Below, piece after piece: positions 52,612 through 59,794 of a stretch of DNA of 64,000 nucleotides. The stretch lies in NCBI GenBank assembly GCA_964525555.1, contig CAZGHN010000008.1:47244-111243 (forward strand). Reading direction: 5' to 3'. A model generated the notes under the pieces. The model made no database searches. It saw only the letters and a program-made list of their open reading frames with translations, and was not told the origin of the DNA. A program made the position numbers and the translations under genes. Source of the DNA: JAFGHJ01 sp964525555 (GTDB lineage: Bacteria > Hydrothermota > UBA3072). Numbering within the stretch: position 1 is the stretch's first letter; each line of letters starts with the position of its first letter.

Positions 52612-52737
52612 TGGAATTATTGTTGCCACCAAGTCTCTAAGACACAAAGGAAAAGAAATGAAATTTAAAAAAACAAAAGATGAAAGCAAAATATATCTTA
52701 TAAACTTAGTGCCTTGGTGTCTTAGTGGCTAATATAT
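52612..52737. repeat. Inverted pair of octamer arrays
   Basis: 52624-52650 (TTGCCACCAAGTCTCTAAGA) and 52704-52732 (TTAGTGCCTTGGTGTCTTAG, then TGGCTAA) are inverted copies of the octamer family, about 55 bp apart. Paired, they could form a long imperfect stem. The second ends 5 bp before the glycerate kinase ATG. Confidence 0.8.
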
Positions 52738-54099
52738 ATGGGATTGATTAAAAATTTAGAAGAACTTACTAAAGATTCAAATAAAATAAGAAAAGATCTC
52801 TTAACAATTCTGGAATACGCACTAGAAGAATCCTTACCTGAAGCAGCCATAAATAAGGTAGTCAGATTGAAAGATGACGAATTAAAAATCACGAACGAAA
52901 ATATTTATTTGTCTGAGATCGACAAAATCTTTGTTATTGGAAGCGGAAAAGCAACTTACAGAATGGCAGAAGCTCTATACAACATCCTTGGAAATAAAAT
53001 CTCCGAGGGTATTATTACAATAAGTGAATCTTCTAAGAAAAATATTGGCCCTATTAAAGTTATAAAAGCGGGACACCCAATACCAACTGAAGAGGGAATA
53101 AAAGGAGCAAATGAAATCTTATCACTCGCAGAAAAAGCACAGGAACAAGACTTAATTATAGCTTTGATTTCCGGAGGAGGTTCAGCTTTACTCGCAGCAC
53201 CTCTTGAAGGCATAAGTTTAAAGGACCTGCAAAAGTTAAACGAATTACTGTTAGCCTCAGGCGCAACTATAAATGAAATAAATATTGTTAGAAAACATAT
53301 TTCAAAGATAAAAGGCGGAAAATTATCAAAAGCTGCTTATCCCGCAAATTTGATTTCGTTAATTGTATCTGATGTAGTTGGAGACAACTTAGCCACGATA
53401 GCTTCCGGACCAACAGTCGGAGACAGCAGTACATACAAAGATGCGTATCACATACTGGAACAATACTATTTGACAGAAAAAATTCCTTTCCCTATCATGA
53501 ACATTATTAAAGAAGGAATTGAAGAAAAAATTCCTGAAACCCCTGAACCTCGTACCAAGGTACTTTCCAAAACATTTAACAAAATAATACTTAGCAATAC
53601 AAAAGCCTTAGAAAGTGCCGAAAAGAAGGCAGCTGAACTCGGATATAATACATCTATTATATCTTCTAAGATGGAAGGAATTTCAAGAAAAATTGGCCTT
53701 TTTCACGGTGAAATAGCAAAAGAAATCTCACTGTCCGGTATTCCCATAAAACCTCCCGCTATAATACTTTCAGGAGGAGAAAGTGTTGTTAACTTAGATG
53801 AAATCGGAAAAGAAGAAGGAGGGCCAAATCAGGAATGCGTAATCGGTTTCGCTGAGAAAATGGGTTCTCTAAATAAGACCGCTTTCCTCTCAGTTGATAC
53901 TGATGGAATAGATGGATATTCAGAATTTGCCGGCGGAATTATTGGCGGAAACAAAACAAGCTTAGACAGAGAAAAAATCGAAGAAGCTTTATCAAACCAT
54001 TCCTCTTCTGACTTCCTCCGAAAAATAAAAAGCGGTATCAAAACCGGCGAAACAGGCACAAACGTCAATGACCTGAGAATTTTAGGAGTTGCAGATTAA
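52738..54099 (+). CDS. Glycerate 2-kinase (DUF4147/MOFRL family)
   Basis: The 453-residue protein has DKIFVIGSGKATYRMAEAL, KAGHPIPTEEGIKGANEIL, LIIALISGGGSALLAAPLEGISL, NIVRKHISKIKGGKLSKAAYPA, LIVSDVVGDNLATIASGPTVGD and a MOFRL domain (AIILSGGESVVNL, GGPNQECVIGFA, LSVDTDGIDGYSEFAGGII). It phosphorylates D-glycerate to 2-phosphoglycerate. No ribosome site is visible: an octamer repeat array runs up to the ATG. A GH63-like gene that may release glycerate lies 1.5 kb downstream. Confidence 0.92.
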   Translation: MGLIKNLEELTKDSNKIRKDLLTILEYALEESLPEAAINKVVRLKDDELKITNENIYLSEIDKIFVIGSGKATYRMAEALYNILGNKISEGIITISESSKKNIGPIKVIKAGHPIPTEEGIKGANEILSLAEKAQEQDLIIALISGGGSALLAAPLEGISLKDLQKLNELLLASGATINEINIVRKHISKIKGGKLSKAAYPANLISLIVSDVVGDNLATIASGPTVGDSSTYKDAYHILEQYYLTEKIPFPIMNIIKEGIEEKIPETPEPRTKVLSKTFNKIILSNTKALESAEKKAAELGYNTSIISSKMEGISRKIGLFHGEIAKEISLSGIPIKPPAIILSGGESVVNLDEIGKEEGGPNQECVIGFAEKMGSLNKTAFLSVDTDGIDGYSEFAGGIIGGNKTSLDREKIEEALSNHSSSDFLRKIKSGIKTGETGTNVNDLRILGVAD

Positions 54100-54111
54100 A
54101 ATCAAAAAAAT

Positions 54112-54196
54112 CTCACACAGAGTCACAAAGAACACAAAGAAAAAATAAATTTTGTTGTTTCACTAAAACCTAAGACCTAATAACTAAAACCTGAAA
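54112..54196. repeat. Octamer and CTAAAAC heptamer arrays
   Basis: 54112-54140 is ACACAGAGTCACAAAGAACA. 54157-54195 is AAAACCTAAGACCTAATAAC, the same heptamer type as the arrays inside rfbB. TATAATTAGCTATAGCTAATTATA-like palindromic sequence follows at 54196-54222, at the M48 stop. Confidence 0.75.
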
Positions 54197-54213
54197 AATA
54201 TAATTAGCTATAG

Positions 54214-55350
54214 CTAATTATATTTTTCAGCTCTCGCCAGTCTCTCCCCTACAGGTGGATGGCTATAATAAACCATCTTGACCCAGAAATTAGGATAAGC
54301 ATTAGAAAGACTTCTATTTGCAAGACCTGCCATTGCTCTTTTGAATGCTTCAGTATCACCAGCTAACTTAAGTGCTTCGTCATCTGCCTGATTTTCGAAT
54401 AATCGGGATAGGGCGTTCTGCAGAATTTTCAAAAAAGTCAAATCAACGATACTTAAAGATAACAAAAACATAGGCAGTAGAGTAATATTCGCCCTCGTAC
54501 CTGTTAAAAAATCAGGAAAAAAAGTTTTAAATATTATATGTAAAACGTAAAAAGAAAACAAATTGAAAAACAGACCGGTAAAAATCATCTTCGGTATATG
54601 CGCTCTTTTGTAATGTCCAACTTCATGCGCGAGAACAGTTCTTATCTCATCTGATTTCATATTATTTATAATATTATCAGTTAAAATAACCCTCTTTGTT
54701 TTACCCAAACCTGCCAGCATAGCATTTTCCTTAGTTGTTTTTTTGCTTGTGTCCTCTCTGAAAAATCCCTTGATTTTAAGTCCGCCTCTCTCAAGAATTC
54801 CTTTAAGAAAATCTTTTAATTCGTCATCTTCTATAGTCTCGTATTTGTGAAATATTGGCATAATCCATACGGGATAAATCGTAGAGAAAACAACAGAAAA
54901 CAAAACCATAAAAAAGGACGCTACCAGCCACCATAACTGACCAAATTTCTGAAAAATACCCAAAAGAACTCCAAATATTATTATACTTAATACAAGAGAC
55001 ACAATAAAACTCTTCAGATGTTCCTTAAACCATTCTTTTCTCGTTTGATTTGAGAATTCATACTTCTGTTCAACGACAAAACCCGAATAATGAGATAAAG
55101 GAAGCGAGAGAATCTCCATTATGGTAGCATAAATCAGCATATAAACAACAAAAACCAGAACAACGGAAGAAAAAATATTCATATGTGCAATTTTATAAGA
55201 AACACCTGTAAAATAGAAAATCAAATTAAAAGCGATAGATATAAGCGTTATCCAAAGGTCGATCTTACGCCGTGTCCACTCATACACTTTTGCTCTCTCT
55301 TGTTTTTCTTTATCCAACAGCGGATGTATCTTTTTCGTTATATTTCTCAC
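54214..55350 (-). CDS. M48 (Ste24-like) membrane zinc metallopeptidase
   Basis: The 378-residue protein has several membrane helices and the CAAX-protease-1 type layout: YSGFVVEQKYEFSNQTRKEWF and the zinc motif VLAHEVGHYKRAH. The third ligand region is LSRLFENQADDEALKLAGD, and the C-terminal YYSHPPVGERLARAEKY closes it. It probably degrades damaged membrane proteins. The start is GTG with TATAAT (55365-55360) ending 9 nt upstream; no good -35 is seen. Confidence 0.92.
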   Translation of the reverse strand: MRNITKKIHPLLDKEKQERAKVYEWTRRKIDLWITLISIAFNLIFYFTGVSYKIAHMNIFSSVVLVFVVYMLIYATIMEILSLPLSHYSGFVVEQKYEFSNQTRKEWFKEHLKSFIVSLVLSIIIFGVLLGIFQKFGQLWWLVASFFMVLFSVVFSTIYPVWIMPIFHKYETIEDDELKDFLKGILERGGLKIKGFFREDTSKKTTKENAMLAGLGKTKRVILTDNIINNMKSDEIRTVLAHEVGHYKRAHIPKMIFTGLFFNLFSFYVLHIIFKTFFPDFLTGTRANITLLPMFLLSLSIVDLTFLKILQNALSRLFENQADDEALKLAGDTEAFKRAMAGLANRSLSNAYPNFWVKMVYYSHPPVGERLARAEKYN

Positions 55351-55389
55351 TTAAGGAAGATTATAAAAAATCAAAAAACCGCAAGGGGG

Positions 55390-55577
55390 GAATTTTGCTC
55401 GAAGAGCAAAAATAGGATTAGATGCCGTGCAAGTAAGATTTTCAAGTGGTATGGATTAAGTGGTAAGTGTTTTTGTTAATCCTTGCTTTTCTTGAGAAAT
55501 TTACAACTAATCCTTAATCCTGGCAGGTCTAACCGCTTCACTCCTAATCCTGCTTGTTTTCCACAAGCAAAAATCTC
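55390..55577. repeat. Hairpin and composite-type repeats
   Basis: TTTTGCTC-GAA-GAGCAAAA (55393-55411) is an 8-3-8 hairpin. It is followed by AGGATTAGATGCCGTGCAAG, TATGGATTAAGTGGTAAGTG and TAATCCTTAATCCTGG words of the composite family in reverse orientation. TGCTTGT-TTTCC-ACAAGCA lies at about 55550-55569. Confidence 0.75.
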
Positions 55578-55605
55578 TTGTCAAAACTTAAAAAATACTT
55601 ATAAT
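55578..55605 (+). promoter_or_regulatory. Promoter of the GH63-like gene (leaderless)
   Basis: TTGTCA (55578-55583), a 16-bp spacer and a perfect TATAAT (55600-55605). The predicted start near 55612 is 1 nt before ATG 55613; the upstream ATG 55604 lies inside the -10 box. Confidence 0.78.
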
Positions 55606-55612
55606 GATAAAA

Positions 55613-56872
55613 ATGGATAGTTTGCAGGAAAAAGCTTTTTCGCTTTTAGAAAAAAATATAAAAAAGGGTCACAGCAAGAATTTTAAAAAAGATTTTTTTT
55701 ACCTATCCCCTGATTCTGTTCATTTTCACCAATGGTTTTGGGATTCCTGTTTTCACATGATAGTTATGTCAAAATTCGATGCCGGAGCAGCAAAAAAAGA
55801 ATTCGAAACCTTAACATCCGTTCAACAGGAAGATGGTTTCATCCCGCACATAATTTTTTGGAAATGGAGACTTAGGGATCGCTATCAGAAATGGTGGCAG
55901 AAGGAAGTAAACTCATTAAAAACTAATCTTTTCACCGCAGAAATTCAACCTCCGGTGATAGGTATTTCACTACTCGAGATTTTCAAGAACACTAACGACT
56001 TAGAATTTGTTAAAAGAAACATAGAAAAAGTAGAAAAATATTATCTGTACCTCAAAGGAAAAAGAGACCCGGATAAAGACGGTCTTATATCTATAATTAC
56101 ACCTATGGAATCGGGAATGGACCTCTGTACACATTATGATTTACCTTTTGGCAACATTAAACACGACCCCCACATAACAAAGAAACACATAACTAAATTA
56201 CTCACACAATATAAAGAATGGAACTGGGACTTAAAAAAGATTTTCAAGTCTTCTCTTTTCGATGTCGAGGACGTATCATTCAACACAATTTACTGTCTGG
56301 GTTTATACGCTCTTGCTGAATTATACGGCGAATTCAATAAAACCAAACAGAAAGAAATCGAAAAATGGGCAGATAACGTAAGAGAAAGCATAATAGACAA
56401 ATTATGGTTCGACGACCAACAAATTTACTTCAGCCTATATCACAAAGGAGATTCCGAGATACCTATGGAAGTAAAAACTATATCTTCCCTATTCCCTTTA
56501 ACTCTTTCCATTCCGAACTTCCACTTAAACCACTTAATAGGACATCTACAGAACGAAAGAGAATTCTGGAGCCCGTATCCTATTGCAAGCGTAGCTCTGA
56601 ATGAACCCTCTTTCGGACCTTTAACTGATACCCGTCTCATATGGAGAGGAACAAGCTGGGTAAACACTAATTGGTTTATCGCAAACGGCTTGGAAAAACA
56701 CGGATATATTGTTCTCGCAAAAAAAATTGCGCGTAAGACAATAGAACTGGTTCTAAAATTCGGCTATTGCGAATATTATGACCCCTTCGACGGACATCCG
56801 GGTAAAGCAATGAGGAATTTCGGCTGGTCTACGCTCGCCATCGACCTTATAGATTTGCTGAATCGAAATTAA
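55613..56872 (+). CDS. GH63-like (alpha/alpha)6 glycoside hydrolase
   Basis: The 419-residue, single-domain protein has HFHQWFWDSCFHMIVMSKFD, QQEDGFIPHIIFW, TAEIQPPVIGISLLEIFK, ITPMESGMDLCTHYD, LTDTRLIWRGTSWVNTNWFI, CEYYDPFDGHPG and MRNFGWSTLAIDL. These match the stand-alone catalytic module of GH63 enzymes such as bacterial mannosyl/glucosylglycerate hydrolases and mannosyl-oligosaccharide glucosidases. There is no signal peptide, so it is cytoplasmic. The nearby glycerate 2-kinase makes glucosyl- or mannosyl-glycerate a reasonable substrate guess. ATG 55604 in the same frame is inside the promoter -10, so I start at 55613. Confidence 0.78.
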   Translation: MDSLQEKAFSLLEKNIKKGHSKNFKKDFFYLSPDSVHFHQWFWDSCFHMIVMSKFDAGAAKKEFETLTSVQQEDGFIPHIIFWKWRLRDRYQKWWQKEVNSLKTNLFTAEIQPPVIGISLLEIFKNTNDLEFVKRNIEKVEKYYLYLKGKRDPDKDGLISIITPMESGMDLCTHYDLPFGNIKHDPHITKKHITKLLTQYKEWNWDLKKIFKSSLFDVEDVSFNTIYCLGLYALAELYGEFNKTKQKEIEKWADNVRESIIDKLWFDDQQIYFSLYHKGDSEIPMEVKTISSLFPLTLSIPNFHLNHLIGHLQNEREFWSPYPIASVALNEPSFGPLTDTRLIWRGTSWVNTNWFIANGLEKHGYIVLAKKIARKTIELVLKFGYCEYYDPFDGHPGKAMRNFGWSTLAIDLIDLLNRN

Positions 56873-56962
56873 TTAATCCTTCGTATCGTTTAAATTATTA
56901 AATACAAAAAATCTTTGCCTCTTCGTCGAAAATAGAATTTTTCAAAAAATGAAGATTTCCAG

Positions 56963-56990
56963 TTGACTAATTTGATTTTTTGAGTATAAT
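56963..56990 (+). promoter_or_regulatory. Promoter of the cold-shock gene
   Basis: TTGACT (56963-56968), a 16-bp spacer and TATAAT (56985-56990). The leader is about 174 nt, long as for cspA. Confidence 0.82.
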
Positions 56991-57002
56991 TATATATGTA
57001 AT

Positions 57003-57091
57003 GTAGTATTCTACTCTATGTAGTTTCTACAAAGAGGGGATCCCACTATAATTATGATATCCGGGGGAAGGATATCTATTATATATCCCCT
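57003..57091 (+). promoter_or_regulatory. Structured cold-shock 5' leader (possible thermosensor)
   Basis: GTAG-TATT-CTAC (57003-57014) and GTAG-TTT-CTAC (57020-57030) are small hairpins. AGGGGAT (57035-57041) pairs with ATCCCCT (57085-57091) and encloses GATATCC/GGATATC (57056-57062 with 57070-57076). Alternatives compete: GGGATCCC (57037-57044) is self-complementary, and the G-run 57063-57067 could pair with the late CCCC. A temperature-dependent switch like the E. coli cspA leader is plausible but unproven. Confidence 0.65.
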
Positions 57092-57170
57092 GAGTAGTTT
57101 GTTGGTTTTTTGACAGCTTGCATTAGTTTGGTTGAATAGTTAGTAATTTAAATCAGGAGGTAGAGTAAAA

Positions 57171-57371
57171 ATGCCAGAAGGTAAAGTAAAATGGTTCAGT
57201 CAGAGGAAAAACTACGGCTTTATTGAAGTCGAGGGCGAAGACGATGTGTTTGTTCATGCATCTGCACTGGTAGAAGGCACTGACGTACTGAACGAAGGCG
57301 ATCAGGTTGCGTTCGACATCGTTGAAGGAAACAAGGGACGCAAGGCTGAAAACGTTAAGAAATTATCTTAA
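57171..57371 (+). CDS. csp: Cold-shock protein
   Basis: This 66-residue CSD protein has GKVKWFSQRKNYGFIEVEGE (RNP1-like), DVFVHASAL (RNP2) and GDQVAFDIVEGNKGRKAENV. It binds single-stranded RNA and acts as an RNA chaperone. CAGGAGG precedes the ATG. The RNP1 motif has YGFIEV where GYGFIXX is usual, with Asn-Tyr replacing the common Gly-Tyr or Gly-Phe. The long structured leader suggests temperature control. Confidence 0.96.
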   Translation: MPEGKVKWFSQRKNYGFIEVEGEDDVFVHASALVEGTDVLNEGDQVAFDIVEGNKGRKAENVKKLS

Positions 57372-57492
57372 TTGTTGTTGAGATAGTTAGCTTTTAAGTT
57401 CTTTATATAAAAAGTAAATTAGGAAACAGTTCCAGTAAAGAGACTTGTAATTATACTTCCTTTTCGTTATGATTTGTGTGGTTTGATAATTG

Positions 57493-58680
57493 TTAGGTAT
57501 AAACTTTTTTGTAGTATTCCTGATATTCCCCGGTTACTACTTTATTTACCCAATCCCGATTATTTAAATACCAATCAATTGTACTTTTGAGTCCTTCTTC
57601 GAACTTGTAACTGGGCTTCCAGTTCAGGTCTTTTTTTATCTTGGAACAGTCGAGAGCATATCTAAAATCATGGGCTTTGCCGCGAGGGTCGGCAATGAAT
57701 TTGATATTAGGTTTTAGGTCCTGGGTACTTGGATCCGCCTTTAAGATCTTGCATATAAGTTTTACAACCTTTATGTTTTGCATCTCGTTTTCACCGCCAA
57801 TGTTGTAAATCTCTCCGAGTTTTCCTTTTTTAAGGACTAAATCAATGGCTTTGCAGTTGTCTTCTACGTATAGCCAATCTCTTACGTTAAGACCCTTTCC
57901 GTAAACAGGAAGCTCTTTTCTTTCAAGAGCATTCTTTATCATGAGAGGAATCAACTTTTCAGGAAATTGGTATGGTCCGTAGTTATTTGAGCTGCGAGTA
58001 ATAATAATCGGGAGATTGTATGCCATATAATATGAACGGCAAATCAATTCAGCCGAAGCTTTACTCGCGGAATATGGACTGTTGGGCAAAAGAGGTGAAG
58101 TTTCTTCGAATTTTCCTGTTTTTCCCAGCGAACCGTAAACTTCATCTGTAGAGATATGGATAAAGACATTAGGTCTTAGGTCTTGGGTTTTAGGTTTTAG
58201 CTTTTTCCAATGGGTACGTGCTGCTTCGAGAAGAACTTGGGTGCCTTTTATATTTGTATCTATAAAAGGTGCAGAGTCAAGAATGCTTCTATCCACGTGG
58301 GATTCTGCAGCAAAGTTGACAACTATATTAGGTCTTAGGTCTTGGGTTTTAGGTTTTAGCTTACCTCCCTTCCAATTTTCACCGGAGAATAAAGAGTCTA
58401 CGAGCTTTCTGTCGCATATATCGCCTTTAACAAAAAAGTATCGTGGCTTACGGCTCCTGGAAGAACTGCCATACTTTTGTTCTACATCTTTCAAATTTTC
58501 CAGATTACCCGCATATGTAAGTTTATCAAGATTTACAATCACAACATCATCGTAATTTTCCAGTTCATATCGAATGAATTTACTTCCGATAAAACCAGCT
58601 CCGCCGGTGATAAGAATTGTCTTCGGACAATTCTTAGGATTAGAGTGATAAGGATTAAGAGTTAAGTCCTTTCTTTTCAT
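57493..58680 (-). CDS. rfbB: dTDP-glucose 4,6-dehydratase with repeat-derived insertions
   Basis: The 395-residue SDR enzyme has TGGAGFIGSKFIRYELENY (NAD site), NLDKLTYAGNLENL, NFAAESHVDRSI, HISTDEVYGSLG, SPYSASKASAEL (YxxxK) and NYGPYQFPEKLIPL. It makes dTDP-4-keto-6-deoxyglucose for dTDP-rhamnose. Three loops contain nearly the same added peptide: KLKPKTQDLRPN before the AAESHVD strand, KLKPKTQDLRPN before the ISTDEVYG strand, and PSTQDLKPN before the FIADPRG strand. They are encoded by CTAAAAC/CTAAGAC heptamer arrays, the same as intergenic repeats. The N-terminal MKRKDLTLNPYHSNPK is also repeat-like. The start overlaps the four-helix-bundle gene by 4 nt. Confidence 0.93.
   Translation of the reverse strand: MKRKDLTLNPYHSNPKNCPKTILITGGAGFIGSKFIRYELENYDDVVIVNLDKLTYAGNLENLKDVEQKYGSSSRSRKPRYFFVKGDICDRKLVDSLFSGENWKGGKLKPKTQDLRPNIVVNFAAESHVDRSILDSAPFIDTNIKGTQVLLEAARTHWKKLKPKTQDLRPNVFIHISTDEVYGSLGKTGKFEETSPLLPNSPYSASKASAELICRSYYMAYNLPIIITRSSNNYGPYQFPEKLIPLMIKNALERKELPVYGKGLNVRDWLYVEDNCKAIDLVLKKGKLGEIYNIGGENEMQNIKVVKLICKILKADPSTQDLKPNIKFIADPRGKAHDFRYALDCSKIKKDLNWKPSYKFEEGLKSTIDWYLNNRDWVNKVVTGEYQEYYKKVYT
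57706..57735 (-). repeat. Heptamer array inside rfbB (copy 3)
   Basis: On the plus strand it reads ATTAGGTTTTAGGTCCTGGG then TACTTGGATC, a diverged copy of the array at 58168 and 58327, read in the same frame. Confidence 0.8.
58168..58203 (-). repeat. Heptamer array inside rfbB (copy 2)
   Basis: This 36-bp array (plus strand ATTAGGTCTTAGGTCTTGGG, then TTTTAGGTTTTAGCTT) is identical to 58327-58362. It encodes KLKPKTQDLRPN on the minus strand. Confidence 0.95.
58327..58362 (-). repeat. Heptamer array inside rfbB (copy 1)
   Basis: Identical over 36 bp to 58168-58203 and in the same reading frame. Units are CTAAAAC, CTAAAAC, CCAAGAC, CTAAGAC, CTAAT on the coding strand. Confidence 0.95.
58620..58668 (-). 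repeat. Composite-type repeat forming the rfbB N-terminus
   Basis: Plus strand TTAGGATTAGAGTGATAAGG then ATTAAGAG, inverse in orientation to 59041-59108 on the other side of the four-helix-bundle gene. It encodes LTLNPYHSNPKN. Confidence 0.7.
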
Positions 58681-59036
58681 TTAAGCTTACCTTTTAGTTT
58701 CTTTATGAGAGAATTTAACATTTTACTAATCTCTTCACAATTTCCTGACATATAGTCATAATCTTCTTTAGCGAGAAACCCTAATTCTAAAGATAATAGA
58801 GACAAATACCTTAATTCTTCCAAAGAGCCTCTTGAATTGAATAAAAAAAGTATGTACTCTTTTGTGGTGTTCCTAGAGAATCCTTCTACAATGTTAGTTG
58901 GAATTGAAACAGCTGCTCTTTTCATTTGACTCGATATTCCATAAGTCTCCTCTTTAGGAAAAGAAGATACAATCTTGTATGTCTCTTTAACTAAATCGTG
59001 CGATGCATCCCAAACTTTTAAATCTTTCCAATTCAT
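58677..59036 (-). CDS. Four-helix-bundle protein (S23/IVP family) A
   Basis: The 119-residue helical protein is MNWKDLKVWDASHDLVKETY, FPKEETYGISSQMKRAAVSIPTNIVEGFSRNTTKEYILFLFNSRGSLEELRYLSLLSLELGF. This is the 23S-rRNA intervening-sequence protein family (PF05635), related to the bAvd bundle of diversity-generating retroelements. The function of stand-alone copies is not established. A GTG at 59057 extends the frame through repeat sequence, but the ATG at 59036 fits the family start. Its TGA overlaps the rfbB ATG. Inverted composite-type repeats flank it (58620-58668 and 59041-59108). Confidence 0.88.
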   Translation of the reverse strand: MNWKDLKVWDASHDLVKETYKIVSSFPKEETYGISSQMKRAAVSIPTNIVEGFSRNTTKEYILFLFNSRGSLEELRYLSLLSLELGFLAKEDYDYMSGNCEEISKMLNSLIKKLKGKLK

Positions 59037-59040
59037 TTCA

Positions 59041-59108
59041 CTTAATCCCTGTTTCACTCCTATTTCTCATCTATTCCTTAATCCTTGAGAATCTTTCTTA
59101 CTAATCTT
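59041..59108 (-). repeat. Composite-type repeat between rfbC and the bundle gene
   Basis: CTTAATCCCTGTTTCACTCC, TTCCTTAATCCTTGAGAATC and TTACTAATCTTCTAATCCTGG words. The TAG stop of rfbC lies in the AGGATTAG word. Confidence 0.75.
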
Positions 59109-59672
59109 CTAATCCTGGAATAAAAAGTTGTTGTCTGCTTCTTTGAGTACGGGGAGCTTTTTGTCCTTCTCCGACAAAATTGGTTCGCCTTCTAAAGGCC
59201 ATTCTATTGCTATATTCGGGTCTTTCCAGAGTATACCTCTCTCATGCTGACTCGAATATTCATTGCTGGTCTTATATACGATATCTGCTTCTTCACTCAA
59301 AGTTAAAAAACCGTGTGCGAATCCCGAAGGTATAAAAAGCATACCTTTATTCTCTTCGGATAAATAATCCCCTATCCATTTACCATAATAAGGAGAACCT
59401 CTTCTTATATCGACAACAACATCAAATACTTTTCCTTTGACACATCTTACAAGCTTTGCCTGTTCCGCCGGAGGCATTTGATAATGCAGTCCTCTAATAA
59501 CGTTTTTTTGGGACTTAGAATAATTGTCTTGCACAAAATTTACTTTTATTCCTTCTTTTTCAAAGATTGACTTTTTGTAAACTTCCATAAAAAAACCCCT
59601 TTCGTCCTTAAAAACTTCAGGTTCTATTAAGATTACGTCGGGTATAGAAAGTTTTTTAAATTCAAAATTCAT
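59109..59672 (-). CDS. rfbC: dTDP-4-dehydrorhamnose 3,5-epimerase
   Basis: The 187-residue cupin enzyme has DERGFFMEVYKKSIFEKEGI, FVQDNYSKSQKNVIRGLHYQMPP (catalytic His), AKLVRCVKGKVFDVVVDIRRGSP, LFIPSGFAHGFLTLSEEADIVYKTSNEYS and GILWKDPNIAIEWP. It acts third in dTDP-rhamnose synthesis. The final codons and stop (FLFQD-TAG) run into a composite-type repeat, and its GGAG ribosome site is in sequence with ACTTTGGACATTAGACTTAG, also repeat-like. Confidence 0.95.
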   Translation of the reverse strand: MNFEFKKLSIPDVILIEPEVFKDERGFFMEVYKKSIFEKEGIKVNFVQDNYSKSQKNVIRGLHYQMPPAEQAKLVRCVKGKVFDVVVDIRRGSPYYGKWIGDYLSEENKGMLFIPSGFAHGFLTLSEEADIVYKTSNEYSSQHERGILWKDPNIAIEWPLEGEPILSEKDKKLPVLKEADNNFLFQD

Positions 59673-59689
59673 ACCTAAATGTCTCCGGG

Positions 59690-59720
59690 CTAAGTCTAAT
59701 GTCCAAAGTCCTGAGTCTTA
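59690..59720 (-). repeat. Composite-type repeat in the rfbC leader
   Basis: Plus strand TAAGTCTAATGTCCAAAGTC then CTGAGTCTTAAC, the inverse of the TTTGGACATTGGACTTTGGA words at 6990 and 11110. Confidence 0.7.
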
Positions 59721-59794
59721 ACTTTAAGAAAATAAATTTAATTATAATAATCAATTTTCACTCCTGAAATACATAAAAAAACTTCCATTCTTTT

